The notes under the pieces were generated by a model. It did no database searches. It was not told where the DNA came from and saw only the letters and a program-made list of their open reading frames with translations. A DNA stretch of 64,000 nucleotides. It comes from LC029 sp036676475 (GTDB lineage: Bacteria > Bacillota > Bacilli > Aneurinibacillales > RAOX-1). The stretch is taken from the NCBI GenBank assembly GCA_036676475.1, contig JAKFCU010000004.1, forward strand, positions 28,598 to 92,597, read 5' to 3'. The position numbers were made by a program, and so were the translations under genes. Below are positions 15,396-23,243 of the stretch, piece after piece; positions within the stretch are counted from its first letter, which is position 1; every line of letters starts with the position of its first letter.

Positions 15396-16355
15396 TTATA
15401 CTTGTTTCGCTTGTTCTTCCTTTAGTTTTTCTTCGAGATCTTCTACATAATGCTGGGCGCTTTGCGCGGCAATACTTCCGTCTCCTGTCGCCGTAACGAC
15501 CTGCCGCAGCAACTTCTCCCGAACATCTCCGGCGGCGAAAATACCCGGAATCTCGGTTTTCATTTTTTCATCCGTCAAGAGGTAGCCTTCTTCATTCGTG
15601 ATTCCCATTTCCAAGAACGGCTTGGTTAGCGGGTCCATTCCTACATAGATAAATACCCCTTCACATGGGAATTCCTGCTGTTCTCCTGTTTTGGCATTCT
15701 CCAACAGGACACTTCCGACTTTCGTTTCCCCTTTAATCTCTTTCAACACCGTATCCCAGATCACTTCGATTTTCGGATGGTCAAAAGCGCGGTTCTGGAT
15801 GATCTTCTGGGCACGGAATTGATCCCGACGATGGACGATGGTCACCTTGGCTGCAAAGCGGGTCAAGAAGAGCGCTTCTTCAACAGCAGAGTCTCCTCCC
15901 CCCACAACAACAAGCTCTTTTCCGCGGAAAAAGGCACCGTCACAGACAGCACAATAGGAAACGCCACGCCCGGAAAACTCTCTCTCTCCTAGTACACCCA
16001 ACTCGCGATGTTCTGCCCCTGTAGCGATAATGATCGACTTCGCTAAGTATTCCTTATTGCCCGCTTTGACGGTTTTATAAGGATAGCCATCTACAATTTC
16101 CGAAATATCTCCATAGGCATATTCGGCTCCAAATTTCTTGGCATGCTCAAACATTTTATTGGATAAATCAGGACCTAGAATCGATTCAAAGCCAGGATAA
16201 TTCTCGATATCCTCGGTATTAGCCATTTGTCCGCCCGGCATTCCCCGTTCCAGCATGAGGGTAGACATATTCGCTCTAGCGGTATAAACAGCCGCTGTCA
16301 TCCCGGCAGGACCTGCACCTGCAATCACAACATCATACACTTTTTGCTCTGTCAT
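15396..16355 (-). CDS. trxB: Thioredoxin reductase
   Basis: A 319-residue NADPH/FAD flavoenzyme that reduces thioredoxin. FAD-binding GAGPAGMTAAVYTARA is at the N-terminus, the redox-active CAVCDG near residue 136, the NADPH loop GGGDSAVEEA near 153, and the second FAD motif GIFAAGDV near 280. Normal length; C-terminal tail is Lys/Glu/Gln-rich. It sits between the TPR gene and rapZ, separated by terminators on both sides, so it has its own promoter, which must lie within or next to the tandem repeats upstream. Confidence 0.98.
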   Translation of the reverse strand: MTEQKVYDVVIAGAGPAGMTAAVYTARANMSTLMLERGMPGGQMANTEDIENYPGFESILGPDLSNKMFEHAKKFGAEYAYGDISEIVDGYPYKTVKAGNKEYLAKSIIIATGAEHRELGVLGEREFSGRGVSYCAVCDGAFFRGKELVVVGGGDSAVEEALFLTRFAAKVTIVHRRDQFRAQKIIQNRAFDHPKIEVIWDTVLKEIKGETKVGSVLLENAKTGEQQEFPCEGVFIYVGMDPLTKPFLEMGITNEEGYLLTDEKMKTEIPGIFAAGDVREKLLRQVVTATGDGSIAAQSAQHYVEDLEEKLKEEQAKQV

Positions 16356-16444
16356 ATGATCAGCCTCTTCCTATCTTCTTTTGATCTTAGTATAACCAAA
16401 ATTTATAACTATTACAAATAAGAATCTTAGAAAGATCAATACAT

Positions 16445-16495
16445 AAGAAAGCTACTGGCGTAGCCTTATGCGTATAATACTTGATCTCTAAGTAT
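16445..16495 (+). repeat. Two-hairpin intergenic repeat, copy 5a
   Basis: Near-consensus 51-bp unit: AAGAAAGCTACTGGCGTAGC, CTTATGCGTATA, then ATACTT-GATCTCT-AAGTAT. It is followed directly by copy 5b. Confidence 0.95.
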
Positions 16496-16545
16496 AAGAA
16501 AGCTACTGCGTAGCCTTATGCGTATAATATTTGATCTCTAAGTAT
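16496..16545 (+). repeat. Two-hairpin intergenic repeat, copy 5b (tandem)
   Basis: Second unit, 50 bp: one base is lost from the first loop (GCTAC-TGC-GTAGC) and the second hairpin is ATATTT-GATCTCT-AAGTAT. Head-to-tail with copy 5a. Confidence 0.95.
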
Positions 16546-16548
16546 AGA

Positions 16549-16577
16549 AAAAGGAACCCATTTGCCGGGCTCCCCTC
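16549..16577 (-). terminator. Terminator of the TPR gene
   Basis: Minus-strand stem GGAGCCC / GGGTTCC with one G-T pair, followed by TTTTT; it begins right after the stop codon. Confidence 0.75.
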
Positions 16578-18175
16578 TATCCTTGGATCTGCTGAAGGAC
16601 TTCTACATGTTTTTTAACGGTTTTACTGGTGACTCCATATCGTGCTGCGATCTCTGCCAGATCGCATTCTTCTTTAGGCAGGATCATATATTCCAATGCG
16701 GCAGCCCAGGATGCCGGCTTGCGGATCGGAGGCACGTTAGGAGAAGCTTGTTGGATAAATTGTACCCATAATTCCCTAGCCTTCAACTGCTCCTCGACGG
16801 TCAAATTCGGATTGAGCTCCTCTAAAACTTGTGTCCAGCTTCGACGCCAGCCCTCACTTCCTTGAGTAGTCGCATGCCCCAGCGTTTTCAGAACAAAGCG
16901 GGCCATCTGCTTCAGTTCCTCCTCCTGCTCCGGCTGCTCAACAAATTCCTTTAGGGCTTCAATGACTTCTTGGTCGCCCAGCCATTCAAAGGCCTGCAAC
17001 ACCTGAAGTTTGGTTTCCCGGTCTCCATGCCGCAAAGCCCAGAGAAAGGACGAGCGGATAAACGGATCCCGTTCCATTTCTTCCTGCAAGCTCGATTTTG
17101 AGAATTTGGAATTTGACTTTGTCTTTTGATGGCCTGGAACATGATAATAATAAGGGATCTCTTTCAGAATTTCATTCTGCTGTATCTGTTCCAAATAAAA
17201 CGGAGCTACAGGAGATTGAGGGTCCTCCCTTTGCACTAGCCTCCAATACTTTCTTGCTTCCTTATAACGGCCCAGATTATAAGCCGCTACGGCACAATAA
17301 TGGTACAGATGAAAATCCAATTGCCAGGCATAAGCCGACATCTTTTTAAACAGCTGATAAGCGGCCCTATGCTCCCCCATCACCCCTAAGGTGATTCCCA
17401 GCTTATAGGCTTGATCATATTGAAGAGGAATGATTTTTCTCAATTCCATTAAGAGCGTCTGCAGGTTCTCTTCTTCCTGCTGTTGATAGTAAAGAATGGC
17501 CAAATTGCATAGGGCATGAATATTACAAGGATCTTGAAGTAATACCGTACTAATTGTTTTTCGCGATTTCTCAACTTCCCCTTTGTAGTAATAGCAAAGG
17601 GAAAGGTTATTGCTCGCCGCTAGAAAATCCGGATATTCCTTGATTAATTTTAATAGAATTTTTTCCGCCTGCTGGAAGCTTCCTTTTTCCATAAGGGCAC
17701 GCGCTTCTTCATGAAGCAGCGTTTTTTCGTCATCTTCAGGATGAAGCATCTCCGTTTCCTCTAGAGGTCGATCAAATTCGGCAGCGACGTATTCCAGAAG
17801 CTCAACGGCATCGTTCACATAGCGTCCTTTAGGATCTTTGCGTAGATATTTCAGGGCATGTTCCTCCGCCTGCTCTAAAAGATCTAAATAAATATAGTTG
17901 CAAGCGAGATAGTAGTGGCATTCTGCCGCTTCTTCATCTGTTCTTTGCAGGACTTGATGAAGGATTTCATTGGACTCATGGAATTTCCCCAAGTGACCCA
18001 ACACCCCTGCCATGTTGCAGAAGTGGAGCGGGTTCTGGGGTTCAATTTCCCCTGCACGCTTGAAATAGCGAAGCGCTTTTGAATAATTATATCGATCGAG
18101 GGACCGGTTAGCCCTCTCAGCAAAAAAATCAGCGGTCAATGATAATGGTATGACATTGCTTGGTTTCGAAGACAT
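16577..18175 (-). CDS. Tetratricopeptide-repeat protein (YvcD-like)
   Basis: A 532-residue soluble protein with several TPR units in the N-terminal 320 residues (for example SKALRYFKRAGEIEPQNPLH and ASNNLSLCYYYKGEVEKSRK) and a C-terminal region ending in a predicted HTH (LAEIAARYGVTSKTVKKHVE). A block around EAFEWLGDQEVIEALKEFVE resembles HEAT-type repeats. No signal peptide or membrane helix. Position upstream of trxB matches B. subtilis yvcD. Role unknown; TPR plus HTH suggests a scaffold that may bind DNA or a regulator. Confidence 0.85.
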   Translation of the reverse strand: MSSKPSNVIPLSLTADFFAERANRSLDRYNYSKALRYFKRAGEIEPQNPLHFCNMAGVLGHLGKFHESNEILHQVLQRTDEEAAECHYYLACNYIYLDLLEQAEEHALKYLRKDPKGRYVNDAVELLEYVAAEFDRPLEETEMLHPEDDEKTLLHEEARALMEKGSFQQAEKILLKLIKEYPDFLAASNNLSLCYYYKGEVEKSRKTISTVLLQDPCNIHALCNLAILYYQQQEEENLQTLLMELRKIIPLQYDQAYKLGITLGVMGEHRAAYQLFKKMSAYAWQLDFHLYHYCAVAAYNLGRYKEARKYWRLVQREDPQSPVAPFYLEQIQQNEILKEIPYYYHVPGHQKTKSNSKFSKSSLQEEMERDPFIRSSFLWALRHGDRETKLQVLQAFEWLGDQEVIEALKEFVEQPEQEEELKQMARFVLKTLGHATTQGSEGWRRSWTQVLEELNPNLTVEEQLKARELWVQFIQQASPNVPPIRKPASWAAALEYMILPKEECDLAEIAARYGVTSKTVKKHVEVLQQIQG

Positions 18176-18454
18176 AAGTGTTCCTCACATCCCATCGTTA
18201 TGTTTTCAGTATATCACATTCAGCGCAGGTGAGAAGAACTGGGAAATATTTTAATGGGCTATGAAAAATAAAATCAAACCGCCCGATAAATTGTTGCGTG
18301 AATATAAGTAGGGGAAAATAGGAGGAATCTTGAATAGGCGGTCGAAAAAAAGGGATAACCAGGCCCCTTTCCTCTATTGGGCTGTACGTACACATATCGA
18401 AGAGGATTGACATGTAGAGCGCAAATTATATTTACAACACTATTGAAAAAATCA

Positions 18455-18516
18455 AATAAAAACAAGGGTGGCCACAAGTTAGAGAATCTAATATGTGGCC
18501 ACCCTTGTTTTTATCG
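18455..18516. terminator. Very strong bidirectional hairpin after the YmaF gene
   Basis: Perfect 19-bp arms AAAAACAAGGGTGGCCACA (18458-18476) and its complement (18494-18512); the loop itself contains TTAGA-GAA-TCTAA. Poly-A on one side and poly-T on the other make it a terminator in both directions, 30 bp past the YmaF-family stop. Confidence 0.92.
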
Positions 18517-18544
18517 TTTTGTTGAGCTGCCGAATGCAAGAATA

Positions 18545-18901
18545 TTATCTTGCAGCCTGGGCAATACCGGTCATCCCTCGATAATAGTGAATATGACCGT
18601 CATCATAAGTCGTTTGACCACCAAACTCATGATAATGACTTCCATCCGGCAATAATATCGCTGGCCCGGTGTATCCGTTGAAACGATGGACATGACGGTC
18701 GTCATAGGTTGTAACCCCTTCATAGTAATGCACGTGCCCGTTCATGACATTCATTGGAGCAGAGGTCATCCCCTGTACGATATGCGAATGCCGGTCATCT
18801 ACCGTTGTCCGCGTAGAATAATCGTGTATGTGGTTTATCCCCTGCCATTGAACGAATTCAAAATCGTGGTGATGATCCTCTCCATTCTTTTTCCTTCCCA
18901 A
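18545..18901 (-). CDS. His-rich YmaF-family protein
   Basis: A 118-residue acidic/His-rich protein built of about five repeats of the pattern DDRHxH-x2-GxT or DGHxHYYxGxT (residues 33-110). About 20 His residues in HxH pairs suggest metal binding. It matches the YmaF family (PF12788), whose function is unknown. The start is TTG at 18901 with a very strong AAGGAGG. It follows the 72-residue gene by 12 bp, so they form an operon closed by a strong terminator. No signal peptide; a coat or metal-storage role would be a guess. Confidence 0.8.
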   Translation of the reverse strand: MGRKKNGEDHHHDFEFVQWQGINHIHDYSTRTTVDDRHSHIVQGMTSAPMNVMNGHVHYYEGVTTYDDRHVHRFNGYTGPAILLPDGSHYHEFGGQTTYDDGHIHYYRGMTGIAQAAR

Positions 18902-18913
18902 GACGCATCCTCC

Positions 18914-19132
18914 TTAAGAATTGATGAGTTCATGATTCCACTGCGGTGGGTATGAGCCAAACTGCTTCGAATAAAGCAAACTCAATAATCGATGGTTTTC
19001 ACGAACAAGGGAAAGAATTTGCCGGCTCAACATCCTTTGTCTCTCGATTTCCCGGTATAAATTTACCAGTTCGCCATACCCCTGGGGAACACCTTGAGTA
19101 ATAAAGTATGGTTGCGTAGCATACCAATACAT
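18914..19132 (-). CDS. Small protein of unknown function
   Basis: A 72-residue protein starting MYWYATQPYFITQGV, with an aromatic, Gln/Gly-rich N-terminus, a predicted amphipathic helix (residues 22-55: LVNLYREIERQRMLSRQILS...) and an aromatic/Pro-rich C-terminus. ATG at 19132 has GGAGGGG. I do not recognise the family. It heads the operon with the YmaF-family gene. The composition (Tyr, Gln, His, Pro) resembles small spore-coat-associated proteins, and a loose sigma-K-like GATACTATA lies upstream, but this is weak evidence. Confidence 0.7.
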   Translation of the reverse strand: MYWYATQPYFITQGVPQGYGELVNLYREIERQRMLSRQILSLVRENHRLLSLLYSKQFGSYPPQWNHELINS

Positions 19133-19237
19133 AAGCTTCCCCCTCCATTCATTCTTTTCCTATAGTATCTAAGAAAAAGCGAAAAGGTTCCGATGAGAAG
19201 GTAAGCTGTAGACGAAGCATAACCAAGTATGAAATAT

Positions 19238-19287
19238 AAGAAAGCTACTAGCGTAGCCATCAGCGTATAATACTTTTCAATAAGTGT
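19238..19287 (+). repeat. Two-hairpin intergenic repeat, copy 6
   Basis: 50-bp unit with second hairpin ATACTT-TTCAAT-AAGTGT, where one pair has become T-G (allowed in RNA). A degenerate, truncated copy follows at 19288-19322. Confidence 0.88.
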
Positions 19288-19867
19288 TAGAAAGCTACAT
19301 GAAAAGCTAATTGCGTATGATGGATTCAGTTAAGTTCAAAAAAGGAAATATTTACCTCTGTGTCTTCATCAGTTTAGCAAAACACCTTAGGATGGATAAG
19401 ATGTGTTTCAGGCTGAAAGAGAAAGAAAAATCGTGCTTTCAGGTTAAAAGAGTATTCATGGGTCTAGATGGGGGACTAGAAAGCGAATCCCTGGAGGAGT
19501 TCTAAAAAGGTTAGACCTCTCCCCTGTTAACCAGCTCTTTCTTTTTGGAGATTCTGCAGATTTTTCAATTACTTTTCATGAAAAAATGGGTGTTCTCTGA
19601 GTAATGTTTAATTTAAGTGAATTTTCAGGTATCTTTTTTAATATAATTATACTTCCTACATGGTTGATAACTATTTCATTTCATATTCATGTGTATTCCA
19701 CTTATTCTTATTGAAAATTATCCAGATATGAGCGAGATCCTGGGATAAATGAGCGAGTTATGCTAGGATATGTTGCAATTATGTGCGACCGCGGATTATA
19801 CTTTCCGCTAAGTATTTTTAAAAAAGGTACCCCCTAAAACTTATACTTTCTTATACGTTAAAGAAAA

Positions 19868-20080
19868 CTTGGCTGGCGCCAAGCCTTGGCGTAGACAACC
19901 TGTTTGACTTCCATTTGGTCAAACAGGTTATGCGGCAGCCTTCCCCCCTCTTGACATCAAGGGGAAAACCCTCAGTTCTGATAAAATTAATTTTATCAGA
20001 ACTGACCCGAAGGGTTGATGTCAAGAGGGGGGACTAGTTGCACTTATGCAGCGAAGGAAAGTAAAAATTTTTACTTTCCT
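19868..20080. repeat. Cluster of perfect palindromes
   Basis: Within 213 bp: CTTGGC-TGGC-GCCAAG (19868-19883) overlapping CGCCAAG-C-CTTGGCG (19877-19891); AACCTGTTTGAC / GTCAAACAGGTT (19897-19929); 18-bp perfect arms CCCCCCTCTTGACATCAA (19943-19960) and its complement (20015-20032) enclosing a 32-bp perfect palindrome (19973-20004, arm CAGTTCTGATAAAATT); and a 26-bp perfect palindrome (20055-20080, arm AGGAAAGTAAAAA). No ORF. I cannot assign a function. Confidence 0.85.
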
Positions 20081-20085
20081 AGTCG

Positions 20086-20130
20086 TCAAAAAAACCGGAG
20101 GGTTATCATTACCCTATCCGGCTCTTTATG
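20086..20130 (-). terminator. Terminator of the di-haem cytochrome gene
   Basis: Minus-strand hairpin AGCCGGATAGGGT / ACCCTCCGGTTTTTTT, about 10 bp after the stop codon. Confidence 0.88.
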
Positions 20131-20138
20131 CTGTGCTC

Positions 20139-22094
20139 TTATTGATTGACGGAAAGCAGATATTGGACTAGCGCCTCCTGATCGTTGGCACTAAACCCGG
20201 TTGTCTCATCCACCCAATAATGGTGACCGATACCTAGTACATGTACGTCCTGCAACCCGGCCCGACGATTGGCGGCAATTACTTTTTCCCGCAGCTTCTT
20301 ATCCACTACCGCCTTCAAGCTGTTGGCAGGATCAGGAAGGATCCCTTTACCGAGAGTTCCGGGTATCCCGAGTTCCGAGTGGAGGTTTTTGCCTACCGCA
20401 ATCCCACCGTCGTGGAGATAAGGTGCTGTCCAGTAGAGGCCATTCAATGAGGGTGTCTTATAGCCGCCAGACGAATTCCCTTTAGCAAAACCGAGTTTGA
20501 TCTGCTCAGGATCCAGATCTGCCGTTGGAACTTTAAGTACCGTCACTCCTCGCGGGATAGGAACCGGCGTATCGGGAGAGTACAGGTAAGCCTCTCCCCA
20601 GACTCTCTCCGTTGCTTTTAACGCTTGGGCCCGAGATGGATCGGTACCTATTTCGGCAGCAGAGACAATTCGGTTATTTGTCAAGAAATCTCCGGCATGA
20701 CACTGAATGCAGCCTGCCCGCTCAAACACTTTCCGCCCCGCACGAACCGTTTGGGGATCCCATTCGACAGGCGGTTTAGGCGGCACCAGCGTATTTTGCC
20801 AGACAGACATTCCGTTATTTTGTTCATTGAATTTCGTTCCCGGAGAGCTTACGATTAGCCCGTCGGGAGCAACCAACGTGGATTTTGGGAAAGAAGGCGG
20901 CTTCACCACCTGGTTGACTCCCGGAGTCCCTGGAGTCGGATCTACTTTCGCAAAAAATTCCGACGGCTTCTTCCCTTTATCAGGCGTATAGCGATATTTC
21001 GGATTCGCTGCATTCTGAAGGATGGTTCCGATGTAAACCTCTTTATCGATGCCAAACAGCTCGCGGCTCACTTCCGATTGGGTCAGCGAGTCCGAGTTTT
21101 GGGCATGCACGTTATTATTGAAGGTGCTTAACCCTTTAAACGGCCCTGCCATGGCATGTCCGCTCCATCCATATGGGAAATCTCGAGCGGTGAAGGAATC
21201 AGGAATCTGCGCAGGATTGCTTTGCATATCGATCGTCGAGTCAAAATTGCCTTTTGGCCATTTCAGCGCATTCCGATCGACCGCGTCCTCCAACGCTTTG
21301 GGATCAGGCAGCCGTGCCTGTTGGGAATCACTCGTTTGTACCGTCATGCCTCCTTCTCGCAAATATTGCTGCAGCGAGGTAATGTCCGTATGCGTAAAAT
21401 AAGCGGCAGAATTGGATGCGAAGGCCACGAGCAAGCCAGCATTCAGATCATTGTTTACGGCCCCTTCAACCACCAGCTTGGATGCCGGGTCTACGGTAGC
21501 ATGGCAGGCAGCACAGGAAATCCCTGCTTTCACTTGGCCCTCCACCGTTTTCATGGGCATACCCAATACCTCATTTGAGCCTTTCGCCACATCCAAGCCG
21601 GTGTCCACAAAGGTCCCTTTTTCAAACTTTTTGCCGCCAATGGTGAACGTTTGATCCAGCTTGACCCTTAAGTTGGAAGTGCCTTCTCCATTTAATTTAG
21701 CAATGGCCTCTTTCATGCCGGCCAAACTGATGGGACCTTCGAATGCACCCATGATGTCAGTAATGAAAATCTCATTACCGAAAGTCTCCTCATAGAAAGC
21801 CTTCTTCCCCAATTGATGGAGGGACTCATCAATTTTTACTGCCCCATTTTTGGGTGAAAGCATCGCCCGGCCTTTCTCGGTTTTCAACAGGGTGTCCGCT
21901 TCTCTCTTCGTTATCGTCCGTCCCCACAAATCATAGGCCGGCTTGTCTTCCTCTGAAACCACTCTTGGTTCGGACTTTAGGATCTGCTCCCCGGACGGAA
22001 TAAAGGCATACCCTGTACTCACAGAGAAAACCATCAGCAATACCGCGAACGCCAGGAAAACGGACGGCCTCGTCCATCTTTTCTTCCTTTTCAT
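20139..22094 (-). CDS. Exported di-haem cytochrome c protein
   Basis: A 651-residue protein with two c-type haem sites, CAACH (194-198) and CIQCH (462-466). The N-terminus is a Lys/Arg-rich start followed by a hydrophobic segment (FLAFAVLLMVFSVSTGYA), i.e. a signal peptide or anchor, with no lipobox Cys. The spacing of the two haems and the C-terminal region (TPSLNGLYWTAPYLHDGG) fit the di-haem peroxidase/MauG/RoxA superfamily; the exact reaction cannot be called. I chose ATG 22094 (GGAGGAAGGG region upstream, precedes the signal peptide) over an in-frame start at 22157. A cre-like site lies 170 bp upstream. Confidence 0.8.
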   Translation of the reverse strand: MKRKKRWTRPSVFLAFAVLLMVFSVSTGYAFIPSGEQILKSEPRVVSEEDKPAYDLWGRTITKREADTLLKTEKGRAMLSPKNGAVKIDESLHQLGKKAFYEETFGNEIFITDIMGAFEGPISLAGMKEAIAKLNGEGTSNLRVKLDQTFTIGGKKFEKGTFVDTGLDVAKGSNEVLGMPMKTVEGQVKAGISCAACHATVDPASKLVVEGAVNNDLNAGLLVAFASNSAAYFTHTDITSLQQYLREGGMTVQTSDSQQARLPDPKALEDAVDRNALKWPKGNFDSTIDMQSNPAQIPDSFTARDFPYGWSGHAMAGPFKGLSTFNNNVHAQNSDSLTQSEVSRELFGIDKEVYIGTILQNAANPKYRYTPDKGKKPSEFFAKVDPTPGTPGVNQVVKPPSFPKSTLVAPDGLIVSSPGTKFNEQNNGMSVWQNTLVPPKPPVEWDPQTVRAGRKVFERAGCIQCHAGDFLTNNRIVSAAEIGTDPSRAQALKATERVWGEAYLYSPDTPVPIPRGVTVLKVPTADLDPEQIKLGFAKGNSSGGYKTPSLNGLYWTAPYLHDGGIAVGKNLHSELGIPGTLGKGILPDPANSLKAVVDKKLREKVIAANRRAGLQDVHVLGIGHHYWVDETTGFSANDQEALVQYLLSVNQ

Positions 22095-22415
22095 CCCTAT
22101 CTTCCCTTCCTCCAAATTCTGCAAAATTGACACCGTTATTAATATCCTGAATTTCATGATGCCCTATACAAAAAAGATTCTCCCAAAAAGAATTTCTCCC
22201 CTTATCTTTAAAAGTTTTACAAAAAAGGGTTAATTAAAGGCAAAAGTTCCTCTATCCACAAATGTATACGTTTACATATATCGAATAGGTTTAATAGGGG
22301 AACAATATCCCTCTATTAGACCGTTATCAGCCCATTTTTAAAGAATAGCGGAACTTATTCCCTTTAAGCTGCGACCCTGATAAACCCATATAGTCTAAAG
22401 CTTGAGACTTTCGCA
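22095..22415. promoter_or_regulatory. Upstream region of the cytochrome gene with a cre-like site
   Basis: The 321-bp spacer holds TGTATACGTTTACA (22263-22276), which fits the CcpA box TGWAANCGNTNWCA with one mismatch. On the minus strand it lies just before TTGTGG-17 bp-TTTAAT, a possible promoter. Two loose hairpins (about 22290-22320 and 22340-22370) follow, one possibly the DUF2935 gene terminator; neither has a good T run. Confidence 0.45.
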
Positions 22416-23222
22416 TCACGTTTCCGGCCGCGGAGCCGCAGGATCGCAAACCGGCATCTGACCATCTGAATTCTGGGCCAATTTGGTTAAATAATAGCAT
22501 GCTTCCCTTGACATATGATCGATAATCAAAGGATTTAGTGATGCAAGCAGTTCTGCGCCTAATGCCAATTCTTCCAGTTCTTTCAGGAAACCCTGAAACA
22601 GGAGAATCTCCATCTCCGCCTCCCGGTTAAATCGGGACAAGGCCGGAAACCGGTCAAGGTTTGAACGCATGAATCCGGCTAACTCAATCGCCTTTAGATA
22701 CATTCCTTCAAAATGCTGGACAAAGATCCCGCTTTTTTCAATGAGCTGCTTTTCAGTTACATCCAGCGTTCCCCGGATACCGGAAGCATGCACCGCAGAA
22801 TCCGACAGCCATAGCAGGTGATGGTGAAGGGATGGCAGCAATGGGGGAAGTTGATCGGCTATAAGGTAAGAGAGGATTCGCAAATACTCATCTGCTTCGT
22901 TTACCATATGATTGAGAAAGGTCGGTTGCGTATGGATGTGGCCGGTCAAATGGAGGCGTATCAGATCCAGCTTAAATTGGCGAAGATGATGGGACTGCCT
23001 TTGCGCCTCCCGATGAAGGGCCGCCAGTTCAGCAGGCGATAGATCTTTTCTAGACTGTTCAAGCAGCCGGTCAAATATCTCCATAAATCGAATCGCCAGT
23101 TCCAATTCCTTTTTGGCTGTCCGGGGCAGGTACTGGGCAATGAATCGGCTATGATCACCAAGAATTTGCAGCCAAAAACGGTGCTCAAATAACCCAGCTT
23201 GTCGAACGTCAGATTGATTCAA
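22416..23222 (-). CDS. DUF2935 family protein
   Basis: A 268-residue all-helical soluble protein. The opening AGLFEHRFWLQILGDHSRFI and the repeated later pattern EIL-FQGFLKELEELA, DHMSREACYYL match the DUF2935 family (PF11155), made of two four-helix bundles with paired Glu/His residues that can hold metal. Function is unknown. Several E/H residues at equivalent helix positions in each half are visible. The family is common in Bacillales. It sits 21 bp after the FMN-oxidase gene, so the two are co-transcribed. Confidence 0.8.
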   Translation of the reverse strand: MNQSDVRQAGLFEHRFWLQILGDHSRFIAQYLPRTAKKELELAIRFMEIFDRLLEQSRKDLSPAELAALHREAQRQSHHLRQFKLDLIRLHLTGHIHTQPTFLNHMVNEADEYLRILSYLIADQLPPLLPSLHHHLLWLSDSAVHASGIRGTLDVTEKQLIEKSGIFVQHFEGMYLKAIELAGFMRSNLDRFPALSRFNREAEMEILLFQGFLKELEELALGAELLASLNPLIIDHMSREACYYLTKLAQNSDGQMPVCDPAAPRPET

Positions 23223-23243
23223 GACAGGCCTCCTTCCTTCTTA

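Larger units (their letters stand above)
19133..20138. other. 1-kb non-coding region with repeats and palindromes
   Basis: No convincing gene. It contains repeat copies at 19238-19322, an A/T-rich stretch (19560-19720) with no visible motif, three short ATGAGCGAG-like direct repeats (19728, 19749, and ATGTGCGAC at 19781), a fragment of the two-hairpin repeat near 19797-19822, the palindrome cluster 19868-20080 and the cytochrome-gene terminator. An open frame at 19311-19505 has poor composition and no good ribosome site. Confidence 0.6.

Noticed and set aside
19311..19505. 64-codon plus-strand ORF
   Set aside because: Starts in a degenerate repeat copy, weak ribosome site, low-complexity composition; nothing supports it.
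22285..22370. A fourth palindrome array
   Set aside because: Two loose hairpins with AATAGGGG/CCCTCTATT and similar, about 55 bp apart; only two units and they do not fit the 51-61-51 pattern.
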